Of a stretch of 64,000 nt of DNA, positions 1 through 8,684 are shown piece by piece (the first letter of the stretch is position 1; each line of letters begins with the position of its first letter). The translations under genes were made by a program, and so were the position numbers. Below the pieces are notes generated by a model that saw only the letters and a program-made list of their open reading frames with translations, was not told where the DNA came from and ran no database searches. The stretch is from an uncultured Polaribacter sp. Lineage in GTDB: Bacteria > Bacteroidota > Bacteroidia > Flavobacteriales > Flavobacteriaceae. The stretch covers positions 924,310-988,309 of the forward strand of contig CALSOT010000002.1 in NCBI GenBank assembly GCA_943788045.1. The letters are read 5' to 3'.

Positions 1-1811
1 TGCCATTTACCATCTCCATTCGGAATCGATTTGGGAATTGCTGTACCTGAACTAATTACAGAGATAGTTGGTGATATACCTTTAACAGTCCAAATATCTA
101 AATGTAAAAATTCCATAGCAGATATATCTAAAACAGAATTAAATTCTATTCCTTGATAGTTAAAATCTGGGTAAGCTAATACTGCATTACCAGAACCTGT
201 TGGCTGAAATCCTGCATTTGCAGAACTAAAACCATTCTGATTCCAATCTGGATTATAATTTGCTCCAGAAATATTATTGTAAGTATCACTAAAAATTGAA
301 ATTACATCTACTGCATTACGTCCAGGAGGAATTGGTGCATTTACATTTGGCGCTCCAATAAAAAATGATATTGAATATGTTTTAGTAGTTGAACCATCTT
401 GTGATGTTACCTCAACTTTTCCAATACCAGGAATTGATGTTGCTTGTGTAATCACAGTTGTTGCTGATGCATCTGCTGGTGTTGCTAACGTAATTTGAGG
501 AACTATTGTTGTACCTCCTAATAAAGGCATTAAATATGATTCTGAATTTGGAGTAAATCCTGTAACAGAATTCCCATCAACTTTTAAAGCACTTAAAGTA
601 GCATCTTTTCCTGAAGCTGCTGGATTTTTATAAAAATAGATATTATCTACATAAATAGCACTTGGAGAACCAATACCTTCATTAAACATTAATTGAATAG
701 TTCTTGTAAGATCTCCTGTGATATTACCAACAGGAATCTCTATACTTTGCCATTTACCATCTCCATTCGGAATCGATTTGGGAATTGCTGTACCTGAACT
801 AATTACAGAGATAGTTGGTGATATACCTTTTACAGTCCATATATCTAAGTGTAAAAATTCCATAGCAGAGATATCTAAAATAGAATTAAATTCTATTCCT
901 TGATAGTTGAAATTTGGATAAGCTAATACAGAATTCCCTGAACCTTCAGGTTGAAATCCTGCATTTGCAGAACTAAAACCAGTTTGTTGCCAATCTGGGT
1001 TATAATTTGCTCCAGAAATATTATTGTAAGTATCACTAAAAATTGAAATTACATCTACTGCATTACGTCCAGGAGGAATTGGTGCATTTACATTTGGCGC
1101 TCCAATATAAAAAGATATCGTGTATGTTTTAGTAATTGAACCATCTTCTGATGTTACAACAATAGTAGCATCTCCAGGAATTGTTGATGCTTGGGTTATT
1201 ATTCTACTAGCTGAAGCATTAGTTGTTGTCGCTAAGGTAATTTGAGGAACTAAAGTTGTGCCCCCAAGTAATTCAACCTCATAAGTACTTTTATTAGGTG
1301 TAAAGTCTGTTAATGAATTTCCATCTACTTTTAAATCACTCAAAGTTGCATCTTTTTCTGAAGCTGTTTCCTTTTTGTAGAAATACATATTATCTATGTA
1401 AATTGCGTTTGATGAACCATTTCCTCCATCAAACTTAAATTGAATAGCCTTTGTGAGATCTCCTGTTATACCAGAAATAGGAATATCTACACTTTTCCAA
1501 GCTCCATCACTATTACCAATTGTATGCGGAATTTCTGTACCTGAACTAATTACAGAGACAGTTGGTGTTACACCTTCTACAGTCCAAATATCGATATGCA
1601 AAAATTCCATGGCTGAGATATCTTGAACAGAATTAAATTCTATTCCTTGATAGTTGAAGTTTGGGTAAGCTAGCACTGAGTTTTCAGAACCCTCCGGTTG
1701 ATAAGTTGAACTTGCTGATTCAAAACCACTTTGATTCCAATCTGGATTATAATTTGCGCCATCTATATTATTATAGGCATCACTAAAAATTGAAATTACA
1801 TCTGTTGCATT
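1..1811 (-). repeat. 747-bp in-frame tandem repeats
   Basis: Three successive copies of a 747-bp unit, counted from the gene start, lie at about 1065-1811, 318-1064 and 1-317 (cut by the edge). The spacing is exact: matching sequence at 1, 748 and about 1495 is offset by 747 bp, which is 249 codons. Copies two and three (nearest the edge) are nearly identical over long stretches; the first is more diverged. That pattern suggests recent unequal crossing-over or conversion. Confidence 0.85.
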
Positions 1812-1928
1812 TCTTGTTGGTGGTGCTGGGGCGTTACCCGAGGGCTCATTATTAGAGTTATTAGCATTTAATGGCTGAATAAAATAAAATATAATTAAAG
1901 TGAAAAATACTTTTAAAACTTTAGGCAT
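1..1928 (-). CDS. Secreted tandem-repeat protein, CBM-like plus cadherin-like modules (partial)
   Basis: The minus-strand frame is open from ATG at 1928 to the left edge (642 codons), so the C-terminus is missing. Residues 1-22 form a signal peptide (MPKVLKVFF then a hydrophobic run ending PLNA). A Pro/Ala/Asn-rich linker follows, then a 249-residue unit repeated in frame about 2.5 times. Each unit starts with a beta-rich module of about 145 residues (DVISIFSDAYNN ... IYIDNMYFYK in unit one, residues 43-184). This type of module accompanies flavobacterial polysaccharidases and binding proteins. An Ig/cadherin-like beta-sandwich follows (ATLSDLKVDG ... KTYTISFYIG). No catalytic domain is visible yet. 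The inference is a surface or secreted glycan-binding protein or enzyme; a C-terminal catalytic or T9SS sorting domain would lie off-window. The open frame and repeats are certain; the function is not. Confidence 0.75.
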   Translation of the reverse strand, partial: MPKVLKVFFTLIIFYFIQPLNANNSNNEPSGNAPAPPTRNATDVISIFSDAYNNIDGANYNPDWNQSGFESASSTYQPEGSENSVLAYPNFNYQGIEFNSVQDISAMEFLHIDIWTVEGVTPTVSVISSGTEIPHTIGNSDGAWKSVDIPISGITGDLTKAIQFKFDGGNGSSNAIYIDNMYFYKKETASEKDATLSDLKVDGNSLTDFTPNKSTYEVELLGGTTLVPQITLATTTNASASRIITQASTIPGDATIVVTSEDGSITKTYTISFYIGAPNVNAPIPPGRNAVDVISIFSDTYNNISGANYNPDWQQTGFSSANAGFQPEGSGNSVLAYPNFNYQGIEFNSILDISAMEFLHLDIWTVKGISPTISVISSGTAIPKSIPNGDGKWQSIEIPVGNITGDLTRTIQLMFNEGIGSPSAIYVDNIYFYKNPAASGKDATLSALKVDGNSVTGFTPNSESYLMPLLGGTTIVPQITLATPADASATTVITQATSIPGIGKVEVTSQDGSTTKTYSISFFIGAPNVNAPIPPGRNAVDVISIFSDTYNNISGANYNPDWNQNGFSSANAGFQPTGSGNAVLAYPDFNYQGIEFNSVLDISAMEFLHLDIWTVKGISPTISVISSGTAIPKSIPNGDGKW

Positions 1929-2100
1929 AATAAGTTGTAATTAATTCATTGTTTATTTGCCTATAAATCTAAAAATAATTAATTTGAATGTGACTAGATT
2001 ATCATGTTATAAAACAATACAAAAACAATACAACAATAATTAAACTGCTAAATCACAATTACATAAATATAAACTAACTAATCATTCACAATACAATCCT

Positions 2101-2137
2101 ATTAAAAAAACCCGTTTAGAAAACTTCTAAACGGGTT
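2101..2137 (-). terminator. Rho-independent terminator after folE
   Basis: A perfect 13-bp stem (2109-2121 with 2125-2137) closes a 3-nt loop. On the minus strand it is followed by a T tract read from 2108 down to 2103. It lies 26 bp beyond the folE stop and separates folE from the repeat-protein gene. Confidence 0.85.
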
Positions 2138-2162
2138 ATAAAATATATTGTGAATAATTAAA

Positions 2163-2852
2163 TTAATCGAAGTTAGTTTTCATCTTTAAGTAATTCAAAA
2201 ATTCCTTTTTTGTTTCTTTTTCTTTGAATTTACCACCAAATTCTGCAGTTACCGTAGAACTTTCAATATCTTTAATTCCTCTAGAATTTACACATAAATG
2301 TTTTGCATCGATAACACAAGCAACATCTTGCACTCCCAGCGCTTCTTGCATTGCTTGCACAACTTGCATTGTTAAACGCTCTTGTACTTGAGGTCTTTTA
2401 GAAAAGTACTCAACAATTCTATTCATTTTAGAAAGTCCAATAACTTTTCCGTCAGAGATATAAGCTACATGTGCTCTACCTATAATTGGTAATAAATGAT
2501 GCTCGCAAGTAGAATAAACAACAATATTCTTCTCCACTAACATTTCACCATAATTGTAATTATTATCAAACGTAGAGGCTTTAGGCATATTTTTGGGATT
2601 TAAACCCATAAAAAGCTCGTTTACAAAAGATTTAGCAACTCTTCTGGGAGTTCCTTGTAAACTATCGTCTGTTAAATCCATTCCTAACGTGTTTAAAATA
2701 TCTTTAACACTTTCCTGGATTCTTTCAATTTTTTCCTCATCAGAAATATCAAAAGCATCTGCTCTTAATGGAGTTTTTGCTGATGTACCAACATGATTAT
2801 CTCCTATTTCTTCACTCCTCTCTTCATTCATTTTGCTGCTCAATTCAAACAT
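2163..2852 (-). CDS. folE: GTP cyclohydrolase I
   Basis: Converts GTP to dihydroneopterin triphosphate, the first step of folate/pterin synthesis, as a cytosolic homodecamer. The 229-residue protein has the expected length plus a poorly conserved N-terminal extension of about 35 residues. The zinc site is visible as C116 and H119 in STCEHHLLP and C187 in HLCVNSRG. The GTP-binding GLSKMNRIVEYFSKRPQVQ segment (139-157) is intact. The ATG at 2852 starts MFELSSKMNE; a later Met (residue 8) cannot be excluded. It is transcribed alone or after hisS (87-bp gap), with a candidate -7 box just upstream and a strong terminator downstream. Identification is secure. Confidence 0.96.
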   Translation of the reverse strand: MFELSSKMNEERSEEIGDNHVGTSAKTPLRADAFDISDEEKIERIQESVKDILNTLGMDLTDDSLQGTPRRVAKSFVNELFMGLNPKNMPKASTFDNNYNYGEMLVEKNIVVYSTCEHHLLPIIGRAHVAYISDGKVIGLSKMNRIVEYFSKRPQVQERLTMQVVQAMQEALGVQDVACVIDAKHLCVNSRGIKDIESSTVTAEFGGKFKEKETKKEFLNYLKMKTNFD

Positions 2853-2871
2853 TTCAATCTATATTAAAATA

Positions 2872-2879
2872 CAAATTTA
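2872..2879 (-). promoter_or_regulatory. Candidate -7 box for folE
   Basis: Read on the minus strand the bases are TAAATTTG, matching the Bacteroidetes TAnnTTTG element 19 bp upstream of the folE ATG. No clear -33 TTTG is visible, so this is tentative. Confidence 0.4.
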
Positions 2880-2939
2880 AGTCTTTGCATCGTATTATTT
2901 TAATATTTTAATAAATTAGATTAATAAGTTTATAATTTA

Positions 2940-4307
2940 TTATAAGTTTAACTTATTAACTAACTCTTCCAGAGAACAATCTATTTGTTCACTGGATGTC
3001 ATATTTTTTAAAGTAAAAACACCATTTTCTACTTTAGAAACTACAAATTCTATTTCTCTAGAAGAAACATATTTCCATTGTCGTTTTTGTTGCTTATTAC
3101 TTGCACCTAGATCAGGATAAAATTCTGATTTAATATTATTCTCTCTCAAAGTTTTAATTGCACTCATTTTAGCAATATCTGTCGTTGCATCAAAGTTTAA
3201 GAAAATAACTTTTGGTTTAGGTAAATCTACAGCTTTAAACAAACCTAATTCTTCTAAAACTAAATAAATTCTATCCAATCCGAATGAGATACCAACTCCA
3301 GAAACATCTTTTAAACCAAAGATTCCTGTTAAGTCGTCATATCTTCCACCTCCGCCAATAGAACCCATTTTTACACCTTCTGGCGCAGAGACTTCAAAAA
3401 TTGCCCCGGTATAATAGTTTAATCCTCTTGCTAAAGTTACATCTAATTCTAATTCTGATGTTTCTAAACCTAATTCTTCAACAGAATTAATTACAAACCT
3501 CAATTCTTCCAATCCATTTGTACCTTCTTCAGATGCTGACAGCATACTTTTTAAAGAATCTAACTTATCAAAATTAGATCCCTTAAAGTCAAACAAAGGT
3601 TGAACTTTTTCAATAGCATCCTCTGTAATTCCTTTTGATAACATTTCTTTTACAACACCATCTTTACCAATTTTATCTAACTTATCTAGAGCAACTGTAA
3701 AATCTATTATTTTATCTTGTGCACCGATAACTTCTGCTATTCCTGATAATATTTTTCTGTTATTTATTTTAATCGTTGTTCCTGCTAAACCTAGTTTAGT
3801 AAAAACAGTATCATACAACTGTACAAACTCAACTTCCTGCCATAAAGACTTACTACCCACAACATCTGCGTCACATTGAAAAAACTCTCTAAAACGGCCC
3901 TTTTGAGGTCTGTCTGCTCTCCAAACTGGTTGTACTTGATATCGTTTAAAAGGAAATGAAATTTCATTTTGATGCTGTACAACGTATCTTGCAAAAGGTA
4001 CAGTTAGATCATATCTTAATGCTTTTTCTGATATTTGAGAAGTAACCTTTAAACTGTTCTTTTCTTTTAAAAGGTTTTCGTCTGCCTTCTTTAAAAAGTC
4101 CCCAGAATTTAAAATCTTAAAAATCAAGCGATCTCCTTCTTCACCATATTTACCCATTAAAGTTGATGAATTCTCAAAACTAGGAGTTTCAATTGGCTGA
4201 AAACCAAATGTTTCAAAACTAGTTTTAATCGTACTCATTATATATGAACGATTTGATACTTCTGTTGGCGAAAAATCTCTTGTTCCTTTTGGGATGCTTG
4301 GTTTCAT
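2940..4307 (-). CDS. hisS: Histidine--tRNA ligase
   Basis: Class II aminoacyl-tRNA synthetase charging tRNA-His. The 455 residues are typical for Bacteroidetes. Motif 2 is visible at about 129-146 (RADRPQKGRFREFFQCDADV), the histidine-binding ARGLNYYTGAIFEV at 293-306, and motif 3 GVGISFGLDRI at 337-347. The C-terminal anticodon-binding domain (PKVIFLNFDATTDIAKMS onward) follows. The start MKPSIPKGTRDFSP matches the usual N-terminus of the family. It lies 87 bp upstream of folE on the same strand and 163 bp downstream of the YihY gene, so co-transcription with folE is possible. Confidence 0.97.
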   Translation of the reverse strand: MKPSIPKGTRDFSPTEVSNRSYIMSTIKTSFETFGFQPIETPSFENSSTLMGKYGEEGDRLIFKILNSGDFLKKADENLLKEKNSLKVTSQISEKALRYDLTVPFARYVVQHQNEISFPFKRYQVQPVWRADRPQKGRFREFFQCDADVVGSKSLWQEVEFVQLYDTVFTKLGLAGTTIKINNRKILSGIAEVIGAQDKIIDFTVALDKLDKIGKDGVVKEMLSKGITEDAIEKVQPLFDFKGSNFDKLDSLKSMLSASEEGTNGLEELRFVINSVEELGLETSELELDVTLARGLNYYTGAIFEVSAPEGVKMGSIGGGGRYDDLTGIFGLKDVSGVGISFGLDRIYLVLEELGLFKAVDLPKPKVIFLNFDATTDIAKMSAIKTLRENNIKSEFYPDLGASNKQQKRQWKYVSSREIEFVVSKVENGVFTLKNMTSSEQIDCSLEELVNKLNL

Positions 4308-4470
4308 ATATTTAATTATGAATTACTAATTTAAAATTATAATTTCTCTATCAAAATCACAACTGCTTAATCTTTTTACATTCGTTTGTTATAGTTGGAA
4401 TTTTATTTTTCAAAAAAGTAAAATACCTATCCTAACCTTGATGGCAAATATCGTTAAAAACTTAAACATG

Positions 4471-5409
4471 TTATAAAGTTGATTCGATTTTATTTCTTTG
4501 TCTTAATGCGTGCAAAGAAGCATTTAATTCAAAGCCCAAAAGAAGAATAATTGCATTTAGCCAAACAAATAACATCAATATTAAAAGCGTACCTATAGAC
4601 CCATATAGTTGATTGTATTGTGCAAATTTCACAACATAAATTCCGAACAAATAAAAAGTACACAAAGAAACTACTGTTGTCAGAATTGCTCCTGCAGAAA
4701 AAAACTTCACCTCTTTTCCTTGTTTTGTTCCATATCTAAAAAGTAAAGAAACAATGGTAAAAATCATGACTAAAAAAACAGCATTTTTTCCAATATAAAA
4801 TAAATTTAAATCACTTGTATTAAACCAACCTTGTTCATCTATTTTTGACAAAGCAACTTGGTAAAGAATAAGCGTTGTTATCGTTACAATTAAGAAAAGG
4901 GACATTAACAAAGAAACGCCTAAAGACACAAAATAAGACTTAAAAACATTTCTAACATCAGTAATATGGTAAGAGTATTCAAAACCGCCAAAGATAGCAT
5001 TTACGCCGTTTGTCATTAATAATATTGATAATAAAAAACCAAAAGACAATAATCCGCCGTATTGATTGTTTATAATATCGCCTAAAACAATATTTACAGC
5101 TTCAAAAGTTTGTGGTGGTAAAATTTCTTTAATAAATGAAAATAATCCTTCTTGAAACCCTTCTATAGGAATGTATGGAATTAAAGTTAGAATAAATAGC
5201 ATAAATGGAAAAACTGCCATAAAAAAACTAAAAGCAATTCCACCTGCCCTTGTCGTTAAAGCACCTTCTACAATACCAATAATATACATTTCTAAAACAT
5301 CATACAAAGACATACCTTGTAAACCAGGAACTTTTATTTTTTTCCCAAACAATACCAAGAAATTCAAAACTGGTATTTTTTCTAATTTATCTTCTATTTC
5401 TTTACTCAT
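4471..5409 (-). CDS. YihY/BrkB-family inner-membrane protein
   Basis: A 312-residue polytopic membrane protein of the YihY/virulence factor BrkB family (formerly mislabelled RNase BN). About six membrane segments are visible, starting near residues 57-80 (ITTRAGG-type region, here LTTRAGGIAFSFFMAVFPF), then 115-140, 155-185, 205-225, 235-265 and 270-295. The amphipathic N-terminus and the AGG...F..A.FPF signature are typical. Its biochemical role is not established; transport or envelope functions have been proposed. It is the last gene of a minus-strand run that begins with the M3 peptidase, 40 bp after the lipoprotein gene. Confidence 0.88.
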   Translation of the reverse strand: MSKEIEDKLEKIPVLNFLVLFGKKIKVPGLQGMSLYDVLEMYIIGIVEGALTTRAGGIAFSFFMAVFPFMLFILTLIPYIPIEGFQEGLFSFIKEILPPQTFEAVNIVLGDIINNQYGGLLSFGFLLSILLMTNGVNAIFGGFEYSYHITDVRNVFKSYFVSLGVSLLMSLFLIVTITTLILYQVALSKIDEQGWFNTSDLNLFYIGKNAVFLVMIFTIVSLLFRYGTKQGKEVKFFSAGAILTTVVSLCTFYLFGIYVVKFAQYNQLYGSIGTLLILMLFVWLNAIILLLGFELNASLHALRQRNKIESTL

Positions 5410-5449
5410 AACCTTTTTATCCTGCAGGTATTTCCCAAAAGGAGAAAAA

Positions 5450-5929
5450 CTATTCGATATTAATTTCGTTTAACTGTAAAAATAACTTTCTAAAAATTAT
5501 TTCTTTTTCTATTTTTGAGATTGAATCTTTTGTAAATAAATAATCTGCTCCGAAACCTAGGTTAGATAAAAGACCATATTTTTCATTAAAAATCAAAGAT
5601 CGGTTATGACTTTTAACTATTTTTCTTTGATAGAACTTAAATTTTATTTCTTTTGAATTGTATTCCTTTTTAGTGGAATAAAACGTGTCTTTATTTGAAA
5701 TTAAAAAATCACTTATTTTATTATAATTGAAGTGCAACCTATCAATAGAATCATTCTTGTTTAAATAATCAAAACTAATTATTTTCTCTTTTTTAGTAAT
5801 ATTTAATTTAAAATTTACAACATCATCCTTTAGAAGAGAATAAGAATAAATTGGAATATTAATTTCTTTTTTTTCACAAGAAAAAAGAATTACACTCATT
5901 AATAAAGTACAAAAAAATATTTTATTCAT
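5450..5929 (-). CDS. Hypothetical lipoprotein
   Basis: I do not recognise a family. The 159-residue product begins MNKIFFCTLLMSVILFSCEKK, a lipoprotein signal with the lipobox Cys at residue 18, so it should be lipidated and probably exported to the outer membrane. The mature part is Lys/Asn/Ile-rich with short beta-like strands and no obvious catalytic motif. Its ATG overlaps the stop of the pentapeptide gene by 4 nt (5926-5929), which implies translational coupling. Base composition matches the neighbours. Confidence 0.7.
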   Translation of the reverse strand: MNKIFFCTLLMSVILFSCEKKEINIPIYSYSLLKDDVVNFKLNITKKEKIISFDYLNKNDSIDRLHFNYNKISDFLISNKDTFYSTKKEYNSKEIKFKFYQRKIVKSHNRSLIFNEKYGLLSNLGFGADYLFTKDSISKIEKEIIFRKLFLQLNEINIE

Positions 5930-6495
5930 TCAACAACAATTTTATATTCTGACAAAAGTCCCAATAAGTTATGCTTACTAAACTTCGCTCCTTTTAAAAC
6001 ATTTTTTTCTGGGTTAATATTAAAATTAAATGCAGTTCTAAAATCTGCTTTCTCAAGATTTGTTCGCTCAAAAATAGCTTCTTTAAAATGACATTGATCA
6101 AAAACAGCACATTTTAAAATCGCTTCTGTAAAATCTACTTCTTGTAAGTTGCAATTAATGAAATTTGTATTGAATATTTTTAATTGATAAAAAGAAGAAA
6201 AGTTTAATTGACAATCTGTAAATGAAAACTGCAATAAAAAAGGATCACATTCATTAAATTTAATTCCTATCATTTTACAATTGATGAAATTGACATCTTT
6301 AAAAGCCGTCCCTTTTAAAATTGTATTACTAAAATTACATTCAATAAATTCACATTCTACAAATTGAATATTAGAAGCATGAATTCCTTCAAAATTACAA
6401 TTTATAAATATACAATTATCATAGTCACCTTTCTTAATATTTGTTTTAGTGAAATCAATTTTTGAATATTCTTTGCTGTCAAAATAATTATCCAT
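5926..6495 (-). CDS. Pentapeptide-repeat protein
   Basis: A 189-residue protein made almost entirely of A(D/N)LXX-like pentapeptides from about residue 20 to 165, for example CIFINCNFEG, CEFIECNFSN, AVFDQCHFKEA and ERTNLEKADF. These fold as a right-handed quadrilateral beta-helix. The family includes McbG/Qnr-type gyrase-protecting proteins. The central F(x)NC/F(x)EC repeats and a GLLSEYKIVVE tail resemble chromosomal McbG/Qnr-like members, but no activity can be read from the sequence. The ATG follows the TAA of the M3 peptidase gene with no spacing, and its own end overlaps the lipoprotein gene, so the three are probably one transcript. Confidence 0.85.
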   Translation of the reverse strand: MDNYFDSKEYSKIDFTKTNIKKGDYDNCIFINCNFEGIHASNIQFVECEFIECNFSNTILKGTAFKDVNFINCKMIGIKFNECDPFLLQFSFTDCQLNFSSFYQLKIFNTNFINCNLQEVDFTEAILKCAVFDQCHFKEAIFERTNLEKADFRTAFNFNINPEKNVLKGAKFSKHNLLGLLSEYKIVVE

Positions 6496-8595
6496 TTATT
6501 TTAACCCTCTCGCTTTTAACATCGGCGCAGCTTCAGGATTTCTACCTACAAAAGTTTTATACATCTCTGCATAATCCATTGTATTTCCTTTTGATAAAAC
6601 TTGTTCACGAAATTTTTGTCCGTTTTCTCGAGTTAATAATCCATTATCTTTAAACCAATCATACGCATCATGACTTAACATTTCTGTCCATAAATACGAG
6701 TAATAACCGGCTGCATAACCACCATTAAAAATGTGTGCAAAATAAGTTGAACGATATCTTGGTGGAATTTCATTCACATTTAATTTCATATTTTTTAAAG
6801 CTCCTGCTTCAAACTTAGCTACATCTTCAATTTTTTCATTTGCAGAAATTGTATGCCATTTCATGTCTAAACTAGAGGAACATAAGTTCTCAATCATAGA
6901 ATATCCTTGATTAAATGTACCAGCTTCTTTTATTTTTTTCAATAATTCTGTCGGAATTACTTTTCCCGTTTTATAATGCAAAGCGTAGTTTTTTAATATT
7001 TCTGGGTGTGTAGACCAGTTCTCATTAAATTGAGATGGAAATTCTACAAAATCTCTTGCTGTACTTGTTCCTGAAATTGAAGCATATTTTTGATTTCCGA
7101 AAAAACCATGCAATGCATGACCAAATTCATGAAACATTGTTTCTACATCATCAAAACTAATTAATGCTGGTTCTCCTACCGCTGGTTTTGGCGAGTTACA
7201 AACGTTATAAATTACTGGTTTTTGGTTTCGTATTTTAGATTGTTTTACAAAACTACTCATCCAAGCGCCACCGCGTTTACTATCTCTTGCAAAGAAATCA
7301 CCAAAGAACAATCCTAATTTACTTCCATCTTCTTCAAACAATTCATAAACAACTACATCTGGATGATATATTGGAATATCTATACGTTTTTTAAAAGTAA
7401 TTCCGTACAATTTTGTTGCTGCATAAAATACTCCTTTTTCTAAAACATTGGTAAATTCGAAATACTGTTTTACTTCTTCTTCATCTAAATTGTATTTAGA
7501 TTTACGAACTTTTTCTGCGAAGTAATTCCAATCATAAGGCTCTAATTTAAAGTCATTTCCTTCCTTCTTAATTTGTTCTTGTATTTCTTTTACTTCAGAA
7601 GCTGCTTTCTCTAAAGAGCCCGGAATTAAGTTTTTAAACATATTAAAAACTGTATCTGGTGTTGCCGCCATTGTTCCTTGTAAGCTCCAACTTGCAAAAT
7701 TATCAAAACCTAAAATCTGAGCTTTTCTAGCTCGTAACAAAACCATTTTCTTTACTAAATCACTTGTATTATATTCACCTGCATCAGTTCTATGTATCGA
7801 CTTTCCGAATAATTTTTTTCTCGTTTCCCTATTTTCTATCGTTTGTAAAGAAGGTTGTTGCGTTGTGTTTATTAACTGAATTATGTACTTTCCATCTTTT
7901 TCTAAAGACTTTATTTTTTCTTCAGAAAATCCTTTTAATTCTGCCTTTTCAGAAACTACAATTCCGCCTTTTTTACTTGCGTTTAATAATTTCTTTCCAA
8001 AATTGTTAGACAAACTTGCTATTTCAGAATTTATTTCTTTTAGTTTCTCCTTTTTATCTTCGGATAAATTTGCACCAGCTTTAGAGAAATTTTTAAAATA
8101 TTCTTTTACCAAGTGATACGATTCTGCATCTAAATTAGCTTGAGACAGGTTATTAAAAACCGTTTTAATTTTTCTAAACAACTTTGTGTTTAATAAAATT
8201 TCATCACTGTGCTTAGAAAACTTTGGTGCTAATTCTGTTTGAATTGCTTTAATAGTATCATTGGTATGAGCGCCCGAAAGTCCATAAAAAACAGAAGTTA
8301 CATTATCTAATACCTTACTACTTTCTTCTAAAGCTAAAATGGTATTTTCAAAAGTTGACGCTTCTTTATTTGTGGTAATTTTCTCAATTGCTTCATTTTG
8401 TAATTTCATACCTTCTAAAATTGCCGGTAAAAAATGAGCCGTTTTTATTTTAGTGAAATCTGGCGTACCATATTCCAAAGTACTTTTAATTAATAAAGGA
8501 TTTTTAGAGATATCCATATTATTTTCTTTTTTTGCTTCTTTAGTTTCACAAGAAATTACAAATACTAATGTGGCTAATATTATATATTTTTTCAT
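6496..8595 (-). CDS. M3-family zinc peptidase (peptidyl-dipeptidase Dcp-like) lipoprotein
   Basis: A thimet-oligopeptidase/Dcp-type metallopeptidase that cleaves short peptides. The zinc motif HEFGH is at residues 489-493, with the third ligand Glu at about 518 in DFVEFPSQFNENW. The GYAAGYYSYLW substrate-binding loop near the C-terminus is conserved. The N-terminus MKKYIILATLVFVISCETKE carries a lipobox Cys at residue 16, so the enzyme is probably a periplasm- or surface-facing lipoprotein rather than cytosolic. Its 699 residues fit Dcp-like enzymes. It is the first gene of the minus-strand set with the pentapeptide and lipoprotein genes. Confidence 0.93.
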   Translation of the reverse strand: MKKYIILATLVFVISCETKEAKKENNMDISKNPLLIKSTLEYGTPDFTKIKTAHFLPAILEGMKLQNEAIEKITTNKEASTFENTILALEESSKVLDNVTSVFYGLSGAHTNDTIKAIQTELAPKFSKHSDEILLNTKLFRKIKTVFNNLSQANLDAESYHLVKEYFKNFSKAGANLSEDKKEKLKEINSEIASLSNNFGKKLLNASKKGGIVVSEKAELKGFSEEKIKSLEKDGKYIIQLINTTQQPSLQTIENRETRKKLFGKSIHRTDAGEYNTSDLVKKMVLLRARKAQILGFDNFASWSLQGTMAATPDTVFNMFKNLIPGSLEKAASEVKEIQEQIKKEGNDFKLEPYDWNYFAEKVRKSKYNLDEEEVKQYFEFTNVLEKGVFYAATKLYGITFKKRIDIPIYHPDVVVYELFEEDGSKLGLFFGDFFARDSKRGGAWMSSFVKQSKIRNQKPVIYNVCNSPKPAVGEPALISFDDVETMFHEFGHALHGFFGNQKYASISGTSTARDFVEFPSQFNENWSTHPEILKNYALHYKTGKVIPTELLKKIKEAGTFNQGYSMIENLCSSSLDMKWHTISANEKIEDVAKFEAGALKNMKLNVNEIPPRYRSTYFAHIFNGGYAAGYYSYLWTEMLSHDAYDWFKDNGLLTRENGQKFREQVLSKGNTMDYAEMYKTFVGRNPEAAPMLKARGLK

Positions 8596-8684
8596 TTTTA
8601 TTATTTTGGTAACAAGGCTAAATTTAATTCTAAAGTTGTAAAATAGTACCTTATAAATTAGTAATTTTTAATCCTTTTCAAATT

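Noticed and set aside
718..903. Plus-strand ORF inside the repeat-protein gene
   Set aside because: It is antisense to a well-supported repeated coding frame and owes its existence to the tandem repeat.
5926..6495. Calling the pentapeptide protein a quinolone-resistance determinant
   Set aside because: The fold is shared by many unrelated proteins. It is shorter than typical Qnr (about 218 residues) and no resistance-specific loop can be identified by eye.
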